Source: Bacteriovoracaceae bacterium
Lineage (GTDB): Bacteria > Bdellovibrionota > Bacteriovoracia > Bacteriovoracales > Bacteriovoracaceae
DNA: 64,000 nt
Assembly: GCA_013141065.1 (NCBI GenBank)
Contig: JABFRR010000008.1
Span: 377,464 to 441,463 of the forward strand
Direction: 5' to 3'
Made by a program: the position numbers and the translations under genes. Shown here in pieces: positions 29,249 through 39,348 of the stretch. Below the pieces are notes generated by a model, which had not been told where the DNA came from, did no database searches, and saw only the letters and a program-made list of their open reading frames with translations. Position 1 is the first letter of the stretch, and each line of letters begins with the position of its first letter.

Positions 29249-30559
29249 TTATTTTTCAGCCGCAATATTCCAAAGTTTTTTTGTGAAATCGCTTAAGGCG
29301 TGTTCGTCTCGTTTGACATAGACGAGGGCCGTGTCCTGATCTGTAACGCCTAGTTGTTGCATTACAAGCGAGAGGTCACCACCAGATTTGTTATAGACCA
29401 TACTCGCACCGCCCCTTCGCATGATGTGGGTACCAGAAAAGGGCAGGTTTGCCCCTTTTAACGCTTTATCGTAGGTGTATTGAAGCGAGCGGTACTCCAG
29501 AATCTCTTGATTTAGCCCAGTGAAGATTAAACCTCTTGCCCCAGGAGTATAGAGACGAGAGAGAACCTCAAAAGTTTCTTTGTACATTGGAATTTTTTTA
29601 ACTCCTCCAGTTAAATGTTTTGAATTTTTAAATCCAGGAAGAATTGTGGTGACGTGGCCTTTTTTCCTTGGCCAATAGACATGTTGCCGAACCATGAAAT
29701 AGGAGTTCTCTATGTTTTTCCAATCAAAATAGATATCCTCCCATCTTAAAGCCGCCGCTTCAGAAATTCTAAGTGAGCCGTAGAATTGAACAGTCGCAAG
29801 GTCTGGGAAAACAGATTTAAATTTTCCATTGATGTTATCTCGAAATAAAACAAACTCCTCTTCGGTCAAATATATTTCCTTTAACGCTTTTCTTTTTAAT
29901 GAATTTTCCTTCAAATATTTTTGATACGCTCTCTCCTTGTGACGCTTACGTAGCGGGGGAGAAAAATCAGAATGGCCATAACTATCAGAATACGACTGAT
30001 AGTAGTTAAGGATCGTTCTCAAGAGATCGTACTCATGCTCGAATGATTCTCTGTTTGCATTCAACATGCGAAAGCCTTTTTGATCAAGTATCAAGTCAAG
30101 CCATTCGTCAATTAACGCCAGAGTGATCTTGTTCATGTGCTTATCCATGAAGAAGTCGAGATGATGTTTAATCATTCGATCATACTGACTAATTGTACTC
30201 TGGGCCGCTCCTGAAAGTGTTCTCATCCTCCAGTCAGCAACAACTTTAGAAAAAAGAGGAGTGTGATTAACTTTTTTTATAGGGTCAAATGGATTTACAG
30301 GATTCTCTATCCCCTGTTGCCAATTTCGAGCTTCTTCAAGTTTTTCAAAAAACTTTTGAACCCGTTTCTCGTTTTCGTATCGGCGTGCCATGTAGGGTTT
30401 GCCATACTCTGGGGGATAATATTCTTTCTTGTCTTCATCCCAGATATAAAGTCTGCTAATCCTGTTGGCGTTAGGAGTAGTCACATAGATTCTTTGTTTA
30501 TTCTGAAAAATTTTAGGATTAAATTTTTTCGTCATGGTCTTTTCCTTTTGTTGAGCCAA
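29249..30559 (-). CDS. Tyrosine recombinase/integrase
   Basis: ORF 436 aa; YGSLRISEAAALRWEDI, GTHIMRRGGASMVYNKSGGDLSLVMQQLGVTDQDTALVYVKRDE. Confidence 0.85.
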   Translation of the reverse strand: MAQQKEKTMTKKFNPKIFQNKQRIYVTTPNANRISRLYIWDEDKKEYYPPEYGKPYMARRYENEKRVQKFFEKLEEARNWQQGIENPVNPFDPIKKVNHTPLFSKVVADWRMRTLSGAAQSTISQYDRMIKHHLDFFMDKHMNKITLALIDEWLDLILDQKGFRMLNANRESFEHEYDLLRTILNYYQSYSDSYGHSDFSPPLRKRHKERAYQKYLKENSLKRKALKEIYLTEEEFVLFRDNINGKFKSVFPDLATVQFYGSLRISEAAALRWEDIYFDWKNIENSYFMVRQHVYWPRKKGHVTTILPGFKNSKHLTGGVKKIPMYKETFEVLSRLYTPGARGLIFTGLNQEILEYRSLQYTYDKALKGANLPFSGTHIMRRGGASMVYNKSGGDLSLVMQQLGVTDQDTALVYVKRDEHALSDFTKKLWNIAAEK

Positions 30560-31134
30560 ATCTCAATATCTAAAATGCGAAATCTCACTGTTCGCCCCAG
30601 TTTTTCATAAGGGATTTCTCCTTCACTCATAAGTTTATTAATGTAGGACTTGGAGATACCAAGTTGTACAGCAAGGGCTTCTTTGGAGACACATAGTATG
30701 CTCTTGACCTTGGCATGAGTTTCCTCTTTTTCCTTTCGCAAAAATATTTTAAATTTCTCTGAAAGTGTTTTTCCGCAAAATTCTTCCAGTTTAGAAAAAT
30801 CGACACAATCAATTGTGTTGCTTGTCGCCCATTTCTCTTCATCTGAAAAGTCGCTTTTTTGTAGCTTGTTCAAAGCTACAAGACTTTTTTCAAATTTATT
30901 TTTGTTATCAATAGCTTTTAAAGATTTATCTTGGCCGTGGCATTCAACACAGGTTTTGTTAGTGGGGTTGCGGTCAGATTGAAAGTAAAATGATTCGCTG
31001 GAAAACATTTTCCACCTTCCACACTCTTTGCAATAGAAATCATCTTTGCAAGGAATCATGTCGAGAATAATTTCGTAAGAAACATTGGTGGTGCTTACGA
31101 AAGCTGAAGATGTAAAATAATTTTTAATACGCAT
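30532..31134 (-). CDS. Zn-ribbon + MerR/excisionase-like HTH protein (candidate recombination directionality factor)
   Basis: ORF 200 aa; CKECGRWKMFSSESFYFQSDRNPTNKTCVECHGQ; C-term VSKEALAVQLGISKSYINKLMSEGEIPYEKLGRTVRFRILDIEIWL; overlaps integrase start. Confidence 0.75.
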   Translation of the reverse strand: MRIKNYFTSSAFVSTTNVSYEIILDMIPCKDDFYCKECGRWKMFSSESFYFQSDRNPTNKTCVECHGQDKSLKAIDNKNKFEKSLVALNKLQKSDFSDEEKWATSNTIDCVDFSKLEEFCGKTLSEKFKIFLRKEKEETHAKVKSILCVSKEALAVQLGISKSYINKLMSEGEIPYEKLGRTVRFRILDIEIWLNKRKRP

Positions 31135-31183
31135 AAATTTATCAGGTGAATTCTGTTATAGTTTTAGTATCCTAAAGTTGAAT

Positions 31184-32635
31184 TCAACTCGCTCCCATGA
31201 TGATAGCAATCTGCTCATGGTTGAAGCCGTTCTGAATTAATCTTAGAGCTTGGTCTGATCTTGCATTCATCAGATTTTTATCTATGTCGGTCACGGGAGA
31301 TTCTTTCGCAGTGTCCTTGTAGCCGAAATTGAGCATCTTGTTTACACGATTTGCCTCTAATGCTTTGGCATAAATCTGAACGGTCGCAATATCTTTATGT
31401 CCCATAATTCCCGCCAATTCAGATAACACTGTCGGAGTATCGCCGTACAAATTAAAAAAATGCGTGGCAAATGTATGTCTAAAAGAATGCATGGTTAATT
31501 TTTTATTTGTAAAAAACGGCTTAACTAATTTTAAAAATCTATCAATCGTTTGATAATGTATTGGCTTGTTCTGTCTTCTTTCGTGGCGAAAACATGGAAA
31601 AACTAAATGCAAACCTTCGCAAATAAAATCTTCTGATTTATAATGTTTATATTTTTCTAATATTTCTAATGCCTCTAATGGAAGTGTGACCTTCCTAATG
31701 ATGTTATGTTTTGGTGGCCCAAAATAGCTTCCATTGTTTTCTTTGATAATAGATAAATCGGAGAACGCTTGTCTTTCAACCAATATTTCCTTAGATGAAA
31801 TGCTTTCCCAGCAAAGCCCTAGTAATTCCCCAATCCGAAGACCTGTGATGGTTGAAAACTTTAACATGTCAACGTACACATTATAGCTTTCATTATGATA
31901 TTTTCGATTCCTTTTTGTTTGCATTATATGAGCGACACCTGTTGTAAACTCTTCTAGGTTTTGATTCGTAAGAAATGAAACGTCATAGATTGTTCTTCGT
32001 TTTTCTGGAATACGATTTGCTCGTTTCATTAGGAGGTCGGTATCAACTGGAAATTTGTAATTCATAGCAAGTGCTAAGTTTTTTAATTGTGCAACAATTG
32101 CGACGTAATCCCTCGTGGTGTTGCAATTGCGTTTTTTAGCAAAACAGCAATCAAACATTTCTTGTGTTAATTCGTCAGTATAAAAATCTCTTAATTGAGA
32201 AAAGGTATTAAGTTGAGTCTTCATGGCAACTGCTGAGCTTGGAGCAACTGTTCTTCTTTTTATGAACTCAATAATTAGATTTCCAAAACGTATTCTTTTT
32301 TGTGATTCATTTCCATTTCTATATTCAGGTTGAATCCTTTTAGACTCAAATTCGGTTCTTGCCTTGAGTGCTTCATCAAGTGAAGGACTCCACTTTGATC
32401 TTTTCTTTTCCATGTTGACGGTAACGTCAGCCCTGTAAAGTATTTTCCCCCTACGGTCTTCCTTCATTACAATGTTTTTTTGTCCATTGATTCGGTTCAT
32501 TTGAAACCTCGCTTCAATATTTTTATTTTCCTCCCTGAAGCTTATCTTCCATATTTCATATTCTTTTAAACTCATTTCCATAATTACCTCCGATTTATTT
32601 TCCATAGAGGTAATCTTATGATTGAAAAGCGTCAA
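31184..32635 (-). CDS. Tyrosine recombinase/integrase
   Basis: ORF 483 aa; TGLRIGELLGLCWESI, MHSFRHTFATHFFNLYGDTPTVLSELAGIMGHKDIATVQIYAKA. Confidence 0.88.
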   Translation of the reverse strand: MTLFNHKITSMENKSEVIMEMSLKEYEIWKISFREENKNIEARFQMNRINGQKNIVMKEDRRGKILYRADVTVNMEKKRSKWSPSLDEALKARTEFESKRIQPEYRNGNESQKRIRFGNLIIEFIKRRTVAPSSAVAMKTQLNTFSQLRDFYTDELTQEMFDCCFAKKRNCNTTRDYVAIVAQLKNLALAMNYKFPVDTDLLMKRANRIPEKRRTIYDVSFLTNQNLEEFTTGVAHIMQTKRNRKYHNESYNVYVDMLKFSTITGLRIGELLGLCWESISSKEILVERQAFSDLSIIKENNGSYFGPPKHNIIRKVTLPLEALEILEKYKHYKSEDFICEGLHLVFPCFRHERRQNKPIHYQTIDRFLKLVKPFFTNKKLTMHSFRHTFATHFFNLYGDTPTVLSELAGIMGHKDIATVQIYAKALEANRVNKMLNFGYKDTAKESPVTDIDKNLMNARSDQALRLIQNGFNHEQIAIIMGAS

Positions 32636-32657
32636 TACCCAACAATTCTCAATATTA

Positions 32658-32780
32658 ACACAACCTATTCATTATAACACAATAGGTCGTTAGGTGCAAG
32701 TATATTTTTCCTTATTGCCAAATACTCCATAAAAGTAGAAATTTTATAAATAGGTTGTGTCTAGTAATAACCTATTTGTA
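32658..32780. promoter_or_regulatory. Cluster of inverted AATAGGTTGTGT / ACACAACCTATT half-sites upstream of integrase
   Basis: acacaacctatt (~32658), acacaataggt (~32678), aaataggttgtgt (~32748), aacctattt (~32768). Confidence 0.5.
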
Positions 32781-32824
32781 AATGTTGGTAAGTGTAAGAA
32801 TTTTATTTTTTAGAGGAGAAAAAT

Positions 32825-33361
32825 ATGGCATTTGGAGGTGGTCGAGGCAGTGGCGGAAAACCTGTGACAATAATTCGCCGAAATCCAGAATTTAAAAAAG
32901 GAAAAAATGGTCAATGGTATCAAGCTAAGAAAAATAGACGATGGGAAAGATCTGATTCATCTTATAAAATTATTGTCCAGCTAAGTACAGTACTTGAAAA
33001 AAAAATGATCACAATACCAATAGCAAATAAATTAAAAAAATCTTTTGAGGAAGTAATGGTGAACAAGGGTGAGCTTGTGGAAATGTACACCGACTTCAAA
33101 GATACTGTGTTTTTGTTCTTAAAAATACATCGTAAGTTTTCTCCAGCAGAAATAATATCGACATTAAAAAGTGCATCTAGTAGAGAGATTAAAGATTTGG
33201 TAAATGGCATAGACAGAGGAAAAGGAGTTTATGGTAAGGCATATTGGGGAAGTGGCTATGAAATTTACACTGAATTTTTGGATATTGACCCTGAATGGGT
33301 TGAGCATTTTAAACTAAAGGAATTAAAAGATGATAAAACCAATGAAAAGGAAAGATTGTGA
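32825..33361 (+). CDS. Hypothetical protein
   Basis: ORF 178 aa with RBS-like gaggag upstream; no recognised domain. Confidence 0.5.
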   Translation: MAFGGGRGSGGKPVTIIRRNPEFKKGKNGQWYQAKKNRRWERSDSSYKIIVQLSTVLEKKMITIPIANKLKKSFEEVMVNKGELVEMYTDFKDTVFLFLKIHRKFSPAEIISTLKSASSREIKDLVNGIDRGKGVYGKAYWGSGYEIYTEFLDIDPEWVEHFKLKELKDDKTNEKERL

Positions 33362-33609
33362 TTGGCCGCTGAAGTGAGATGGGTGTTTATCTCGTTATTA
33401 AACTCGAAGTGTTGGTGATGCTTTGAATTTTTTGGTATCTAAAATTTTTAAAGTAGTTTCATCTCAGGTGTTAAAAAGATAGGGCCATTTAATAAAATGA
33501 AAATTGGTCAATAAAATTGAGGGGGTAAGATGTTATTCAGGGGTAGTCCTTCTCTAGCGTTTAACTTGATGAAATAAAAGATATATAAAAGGGTCTCAGA
33601 GTTAGGTTT

Positions 33610-34850
33610 GGATTTGTTTCCTAATTCACTTCCATGTGAAATCAAATGAACGAGATTCTATTAGCGTTTCTGTCCAACAAGTAATCGTAGTCGTTTTCTT
33701 TCCTTTAAGTACTCCTCGTAATCGTCATTGTATGTGTCATTATTTTTTAATAAGTGAAGTGATAATGAAGAAATTTTTCTAGCCAATGCTACCTTGGCAT
33801 CTTTGGCAGAAATTCCTTTGGCCCTAAGTGCATCGTGATAATCACGCAAAGTTGTTTCAGTTCTCATTGCTGATTCTGCTGCGCCAATAAAAACATCTCT
33901 TAACTCACGACGTCCGTGGACTCTTTTATTGCCATATATTTTGCCGGCTGAAATTTGTATATGACGAACTAGCATACAATATCCCCAGAATTGATGTTTA
34001 TTTCGAAATCTTTCTGGCTGACATACGATAGCCGCTATTACATTGGCACGTACAATACTGATCCCTGGAATAGTCATTAAATTTCTAATTGGACGATACT
34101 TTTTTTGATTGTTTTTAAACCAATCTAAATATTTTATTTTTTCATTTTCAAGAAACTCGACCTGACTAAAAAGATTAGTGGCCACAAATCTTGCAGATTC
34201 ATTTTTTAATTCAATACATCGATCTTTGTTTTTATAAAAATTGTTTTCATCCGTCTTAAGCCCCTCAGCTCTAAAGACGGATTTTAATCTATTTTTAAAA
34301 CGTACTATTTCTTGGACAATGTCGATATAGCCACTTACTGATGTCCTCAGTTGTGCCCAATGGGAATTATCGTGAAAAACTTCCTTTAAGTGTCCACATC
34401 GAAGTTCATTAGCTAGATGAATTGCATCTCTAAAATCTGTTTTTGCTCCAGATTTTTTAGCAACATAAGTAGGATTACAAACTAATAATCGATCCACCTT
34501 TTGCTTGAGTGAAATATACAACCACTGTGAAATAGTTGACTCTTCGAATGTGAGAATACGCTCGCCATTTATTGATTCGATGACGTTCCAAAGGTTTTTT
34601 TCCGAGGTATCTACTGTTTTTCTGAGGATGCAATCACCAATTTCATTCAAAACGGCAAAAGTTGATGTTGATGAATGGGCGTCAAGGCCGATAAAATACT
34701 TCATAAGCAGCACTCCTTGTGATCAAAATGTTTATAGAGATACAAACATTTTAATATCCACACGCTTAATTGCTGGCACGCTAGGTTTTGCCTAGATGAG
34801 GCCCAAGTGGATTACGCCCTAAGGCGGTGCTGCTTTCTTACCTTGTCAAA
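33610..34850 (-). mobile_element. IS110-family element, copy A (1241 bp)
   Basis: Same-length, near-identical inverted copy at 62109-63349; boundaries set by where the two copies diverge. Confidence 0.9.
33661..34713 (-). CDS. IS110 family transposase/recombinase (DEDD)
   Basis: ORF 350 aa; YFIGLDAHSSTSTFAVL, C-terminal transposase_20-like LMTIPGISIVRANVIAAIV. Confidence 0.92.
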   Translation of the reverse strand: MLLMKYFIGLDAHSSTSTFAVLNEIGDCILRKTVDTSEKNLWNVIESINGERILTFEESTISQWLYISLKQKVDRLLVCNPTYVAKKSGAKTDFRDAIHLANELRCGHLKEVFHDNSHWAQLRTSVSGYIDIVQEIVRFKNRLKSVFRAEGLKTDENNFYKNKDRCIELKNESARFVATNLFSQVEFLENEKIKYLDWFKNNQKKYRPIRNLMTIPGISIVRANVIAAIVCQPERFRNKHQFWGYCMLVRHIQISAGKIYGNKRVHGRRELRDVFIGAAESAMRTETTLRDYHDALRAKGISAKDAKVALARKISSLSLHLLKNNDTYNDDYEEYLKERKRLRLLVGQKR

Positions 34851-34861
34851 TTTCTGATAAT

Positions 34862-34893
34862 AAAAAAAGCCGAATTGAATTCGGCTTTTTTTA
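34862..34893. terminator. Bidirectional Rho-independent terminator
   Basis: aaaaaaagccgaattgaattcggctttttttat perfect inverted repeat flanked by A/T tracts. Confidence 0.85.
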
Positions 34894-35151
34894 TGCCTTC
34901 TTAGCTAACTACATAAAATCAAAAAATTAACAGTATCAATGAGTTGATAGTTACGCCTTTTTTGTAGTCATGGTCAAAGTCTCTAGAGGTCTCTCTGGAG
35001 TGCTATTCCTGGCTATTTATTTGGCTACGACCGTACCCCTTAAAAAATCGTACCCCTTTTTAATTTTGAAAAGGGGCATTTTAAAGGGGTAACCCTAGGA
35101 AATTAATTGGAGAGCGTACGCTAGCAGAAACATCATTTTTAGGAGGTAAAA

Positions 35152-35763
35152 ATGCAACCAGCGACGCAAAAAGAAAAGATGAATCTCTCTCATGCCAAAG
35201 CATTAAGAAGAGCTAGAGAAATGATGAAGGTAACTCGTATTGAAATGGCAAGACGACTTAATTTAAGTATTGAGGCCATTAAAAAATATGAAAAGGGAGG
35301 CTCTATTATTGATGAGAAGAAGATTCAAAATTATCTTCAGGCACTTCACTTAACAGACGAAGACTATCAAAAAATAAAAAGAGGTAAAGGTATTGGGATT
35401 AATAAGAAGCAAAGAATAGTTTTTTCAAACAGTGATCGCAGAAGTTATAAGCGAATGATCACAAAAGAGGTAAGAGTTTTAAAGATTTTAAGGCAGATGA
35501 AAAATCTTTCTCAAGATCAAGCATCATTCATTTGTGGTTATTCTCGTCCTAGTATCGGGCACATTGAGAATGGACGAATTACACTCGATCTAGATCGAAT
35601 TAAATTTATTGTTGAAAGTTATGGACATAAAATGAGTGAATTTAATCGTCTAATGTGTGAAGAAATATTAAGAGATGAAATTTTAAAATCAGCAAATGAA
35701 AAAATGAAAAACCTTTCTGAAGAAAAATTGAAAATTGTGAATTCTCTTCTTCTGAATCTCTAA
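35152..35763 (+). CDS. Xre-family regulator with two HTH domains
   Basis: ORF 203 aa; LRRAREMMKVTRIEMARRLNLSIEAIKKYEKGG and LRQMKNLSQDQASFICGYSRPSIGHIENGR. Confidence 0.8.
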   Translation: MQPATQKEKMNLSHAKALRRAREMMKVTRIEMARRLNLSIEAIKKYEKGGSIIDEKKIQNYLQALHLTDEDYQKIKRGKGIGINKKQRIVFSNSDRRSYKRMITKEVRVLKILRQMKNLSQDQASFICGYSRPSIGHIENGRITLDLDRIKFIVESYGHKMSEFNRLMCEEILRDEILKSANEKMKNLSEEKLKIVNSLLLNL

Positions 35764-35776
35764 ATTATTTTGTGAA

Positions 35777-35812
35777 GCCTAGGTTTTCAATCCTAGGCTT
35801 CATTTTTCATTC
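35777..35812 (+). terminator. Rho-independent terminator
   Basis: gaagcctaggttttcaatcctaggcttcatttttc stem-loop + T-tract. Confidence 0.8.
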
Positions 35813-36082
35813 TTTCTTTTATTAAATCACGAGGGTTTATCTCTACATCGACAAATTTAGTCGGGCAGTAAAACAATAAGAGTTAAATCCTCAATTTATT
35901 GAGCACTTAAGTGATGGCCGTCCAATTCAATGGGCATTATCATCACTACAACTGCCCTTTGTTCTTTGCTTTTCGGCAATATGTTCCTGTTTTTTAATGA
36001 GAACTAAACCAATATAGAATATTTAATGAAAAGGACTGATAATAGGAAAGAGTTGTAGGCATTTTGAATCTAAGGATTTCTT

Positions 36083-38802
36083 ATGAAATTGGTCGAAAAA
36101 AATAAATTCTCAAGAAATCATGGAGTGATTGGCAATGCAATTGCACTCACTCACTCACTCACTCACTCATAAGGTCGTAACACTGAAGGCATCATCCAAA
36201 CTAATATATTTTTTATTTTCGATATGTTTACTATCTGGTTGTATTGCCAAAGGTAAGAATTGATATTACCTTGCTCGGACCCTTGAAGAATAAACAAATG
36301 GGCATTCTCAATCTCGATGTCGCTACAGTTAAAATAGAAAATGATCAACTGGTCGTGAATGGAACTAATCTTAACGGCATCACTCAAGTCAAACTTGTCA
36401 GGACGGTGTTACTCAAAGCTTCAGCGTTGAATCATCAAGCTCAACCGAAGTTATTGCTAATGGAATAAGTGCCGTCACGGTTGGTGTCGGTCAGGTTTTT
36501 GATATGATCCTCTCGACAGCAAATGCTGCAGCGACAGTCCCAGTTATTTTTAGTTTAACCAACAAAAGTGTCACAGCGACTATGCTTGCGAACATGGGTG
36601 CTCTTTCTGGACAAGTTTTAAAATTTAACGGTACAGACTGGGCACCAGCTTCGCTTATCGATGCTCAGCTTTATAAAGGCACATGGGACCCAGCAACCCT
36701 GCTTCCAGATGTGGGTTTGTCTGCACCAGGAGATTATTGGGTAGTTTCAGCTAGCGGAACAAATCCTGGAGATGGAATTACTTATGCGATTGGTGATTGG
36801 ATTATTTCTGATGGATACAGCTGGAGCAAGTTAGCTTTATCAAAAACATCCGTCACAAGTTTTAATGGTAGAAAAGGTTTAGTTAATTTAATTCCAGGAG
36901 ATTATCCCAACTTAAAAGTGGTGCTGAAAATTCCTGGTTCAAATTTAAATGATCTTGCAAATGTGGATATCACGACAGTTGCTCCCATTGTTGGAGATGT
37001 TTTAAAATGGAATGGAACCAATTGGGTTGCTGGAGCAGGTGGAGGACGTCCGTTGGTTCAACCGAGATCACGGATCTTTCAATTACTGGAGCAGACATTG
37101 CAGAAAATACCATTAATCCCTCGAAGATTTACAGCTCATCAATTGATTTTTTTTATATTTAAGAGGGGCGATAAAACTTGGCAGAATTTTACAGCAGAAG
37201 TTTTAAATGCACCTTTATCAACATACTGCTCTTGATTAAAACACGAAGCCTTCAGTCACGACAACAGATAAAATAGCCCAGCACTTGGAAAGATACAAAA
37301 ATTTTTAAATGATTTGAATACAGATTATATTTCAAAGACCGCAGTTGCTCAGAGTGTATCAGGAAGTTTTAGTTTTACTTCACCGACTTCATTTTTGTAT
37401 ACACAAACGCCTACGGAGTGACGCCGACAGAAGTGACGAACGTCCAGTATGTAAAAGCTATGTAGATGCCGCCGTCGCCACGATGGGAGGATTTGCCCCA
37501 GCAACACTGACAACAGCCACAGCAGCAGCTTCCGGAGACACAACTCTGACAGTTGCCTCAACGACGGGATATCCAGCAGCAGGAACCTTGCTGGTTGGAA
37601 GTGAGGTTATAAGTTATTCGGGAACGACGGCAACCACGTTTACTGGGCTTACCAGAAGAGCCTATGGCACAACTGCAGCAGCAATTACGGGTGGCACGAC
37701 GGTTAACATTTATATTTTACTTTCACGATCGACGACGACTTCAACTCCAAAAATGGTGGTGACAGGAAGTGGAAACGTGGGGATTGGAACTGCTACCCCA
37801 GTTGCTCCATTGCAAGTTGCTGGAGAAGTTGTAGTTGGCAATACAAGTATAAGTTGCACAGCCACTACAAAGGGAGCAATCCGTTACAATAACACATCAA
37901 GTGTTTTAGAATTCTGTAACGGCACTGCATGGAACCTTATACAAGCCGCTGCCTGTACTGACCCCACACCTAACGTCATCTCCTTCGCTGACGAAGCTAA
38001 TGCGACCGCAAGTACTCTCTATACAGCAGCTACAGCCCAGGTCACTGGAATTAATTGTAGCGTGCCTGTGACCATCTCAGGACAGGGAAGCCCGCAGTAT
38101 CAAATCTGTAGTGATTCAGGCTGCTCGAGTGTTATTCAAGGTTGGACGTCTAGTCCAAGCTCAATCACAAATAACCAATACATTCAAACCAGACTGACCG
38201 CAGATAGCGTAGGAGGCTCAAACTTCCAAGCTACTATCATTGTGGGCTCAGGGGCGAGCGTTTGGAGTGTAACAACTGCAGGCGGTGATTGTACCTTAAG
38301 CCCAACCCCCGGAACGGTCTGCGCTGACGGGACTATATACGCCGGACTTTCACCCGATGGAAATGTGAAGATGTTCACCACAAGATGTGATGCTGGTCAG
38401 ACTTGGAATGGCTCAAGCTGCACTGGTTCGAGATCTGGATTAAGTTGGAATAACGGGACTGTTAATTGGTTTACGACTGGAGTCACCGGCAGCACCACGG
38501 GAAAGGCAAACAGTAACACCTTAAACGGCTTGGTCGATGTAGGGGCACCCTATGTAGCTGCCCAGTATTGTGAGAGCTTAAGTGAGAATGGGAAGACTGA
38601 TTGGTACTTACCCGCCCTGACTGAATTAAATGTTCTCTATACAAATAAATTATCAATTAAGAATTTTGAAGTGAGCGGGAGTGTCTATTGGTCCTCGAGG
38701 GAGGCCGGTGACAACAGTGCGTGGTACCAGCGGTTCTCGGTCGACAACCAGAACGGCAACTCCAAGTATAGTGACTGTTTGGTCCGTTGTGTGCGGAGAT
38801 AA
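36083..38802 (+). pseudogene. Decayed surface lipoprotein / tail-fibre-like protein with C-terminal DUF1566-like domain (candidate DGR variable protein)
   Basis: Fragments in several frames (ORFs 36244-36468, 36504-37235, 37345-38802); lipobox LLSGC near the 5' end; C-term WSSREAGDNSAWYQRFSVDNQNGNSKYSDCLVRCVRR. Confidence 0.75.
36144..36167 (+). repeat. Tetranucleotide microsatellite (CACT)6
   Basis: cactcactcactcactcactcact read directly. Confidence 0.95.
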
Positions 38803-38829
38803 TTTAATTATTTAATCATTTAATTATTT

Positions 38830-38850
38830 CTATCGCACGTAGTGCGATAG
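38830..38850. other. 9-bp-stem hairpin downstream of the DUF1566/VR region (DGR hairpin or terminator)
   Basis: CTATCGCAC-GTA-GTGCGATAG followed by TTTTT, 28 nt after the stop codon. Confidence 0.7.
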
Positions 38851-38891
38851 TTTTTCTAAAAATTGACATCGTGCAAGCACGAAAAGGTACA

Positions 38892-39242
38892 ATGGCACAA
38901 TATAAACACCTCCCAATTTACCGATTAACCTATGAATTACTTCAAAGAATTGTCGTAGCAACGAAAGATTACCCAAGAGAATTTAAATTCACTCTTGGTC
39001 AGAAAATGAAAGATGAATCAATTGAACTCATTGTACTAATCTATAGAGCGAACTCTAGTGATGACAAGAAAAGTCATATCGATGCAATCTTGGAGAGATT
39101 GCAGGTCGTTGAGCTTTTGGTGCGACTAAGTCATGACATGAGAATTTTACCAACAAAAAGTTACGCGAGCATTGTCGAAATGACAGAATCTTTAAGTAAA
39201 CAAGCCAGCGGTTGGCGAAAATCAACCTTGAAAACTAAGTAA
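38892..39242 (+). CDS. avd: Avd-like four-helix-bundle protein (DGR accessory variability determinant)
   Basis: ORF 38871-39242 with likely start MAQYKHLPIYRLTYELL; PREFKFTLGQKMKDESIELIVLIYRANSS...LERLQVVELLVRLSHDMRILPTKSYASIVEMTESLSKQASGWRKS is the Avd pattern. Confidence 0.82.
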   Translation: MAQYKHLPIYRLTYELLQRIVVATKDYPREFKFTLGQKMKDESIELIVLIYRANSSDDKKSHIDAILERLQVVELLVRLSHDMRILPTKSYASIVEMTESLSKQASGWRKSTLKTK

Positions 39243-39348
39243 ACAAAATGGTAATGTCACAAGTGAAAAAGAAGAAGTAGCCGGAATAGAAAATGCTAAG
39301 GCGTTTTTTAGTGTGCGACCTCATATCTCGGGATGGTTGCGGTTGGAA

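Noticed and set aside
34505-34795. 96-aa ORF antisense over IS110 5' region (also 62164-62484)
   Set aside because: Antisense shadow of transposase and of the putative bridge RNA region
39242-39345. Assigning this spacer as the DGR template repeat
   Set aside because: Only a ~10-nt resemblance to the VR end; no extended alignment with A-specific mismatches by eye
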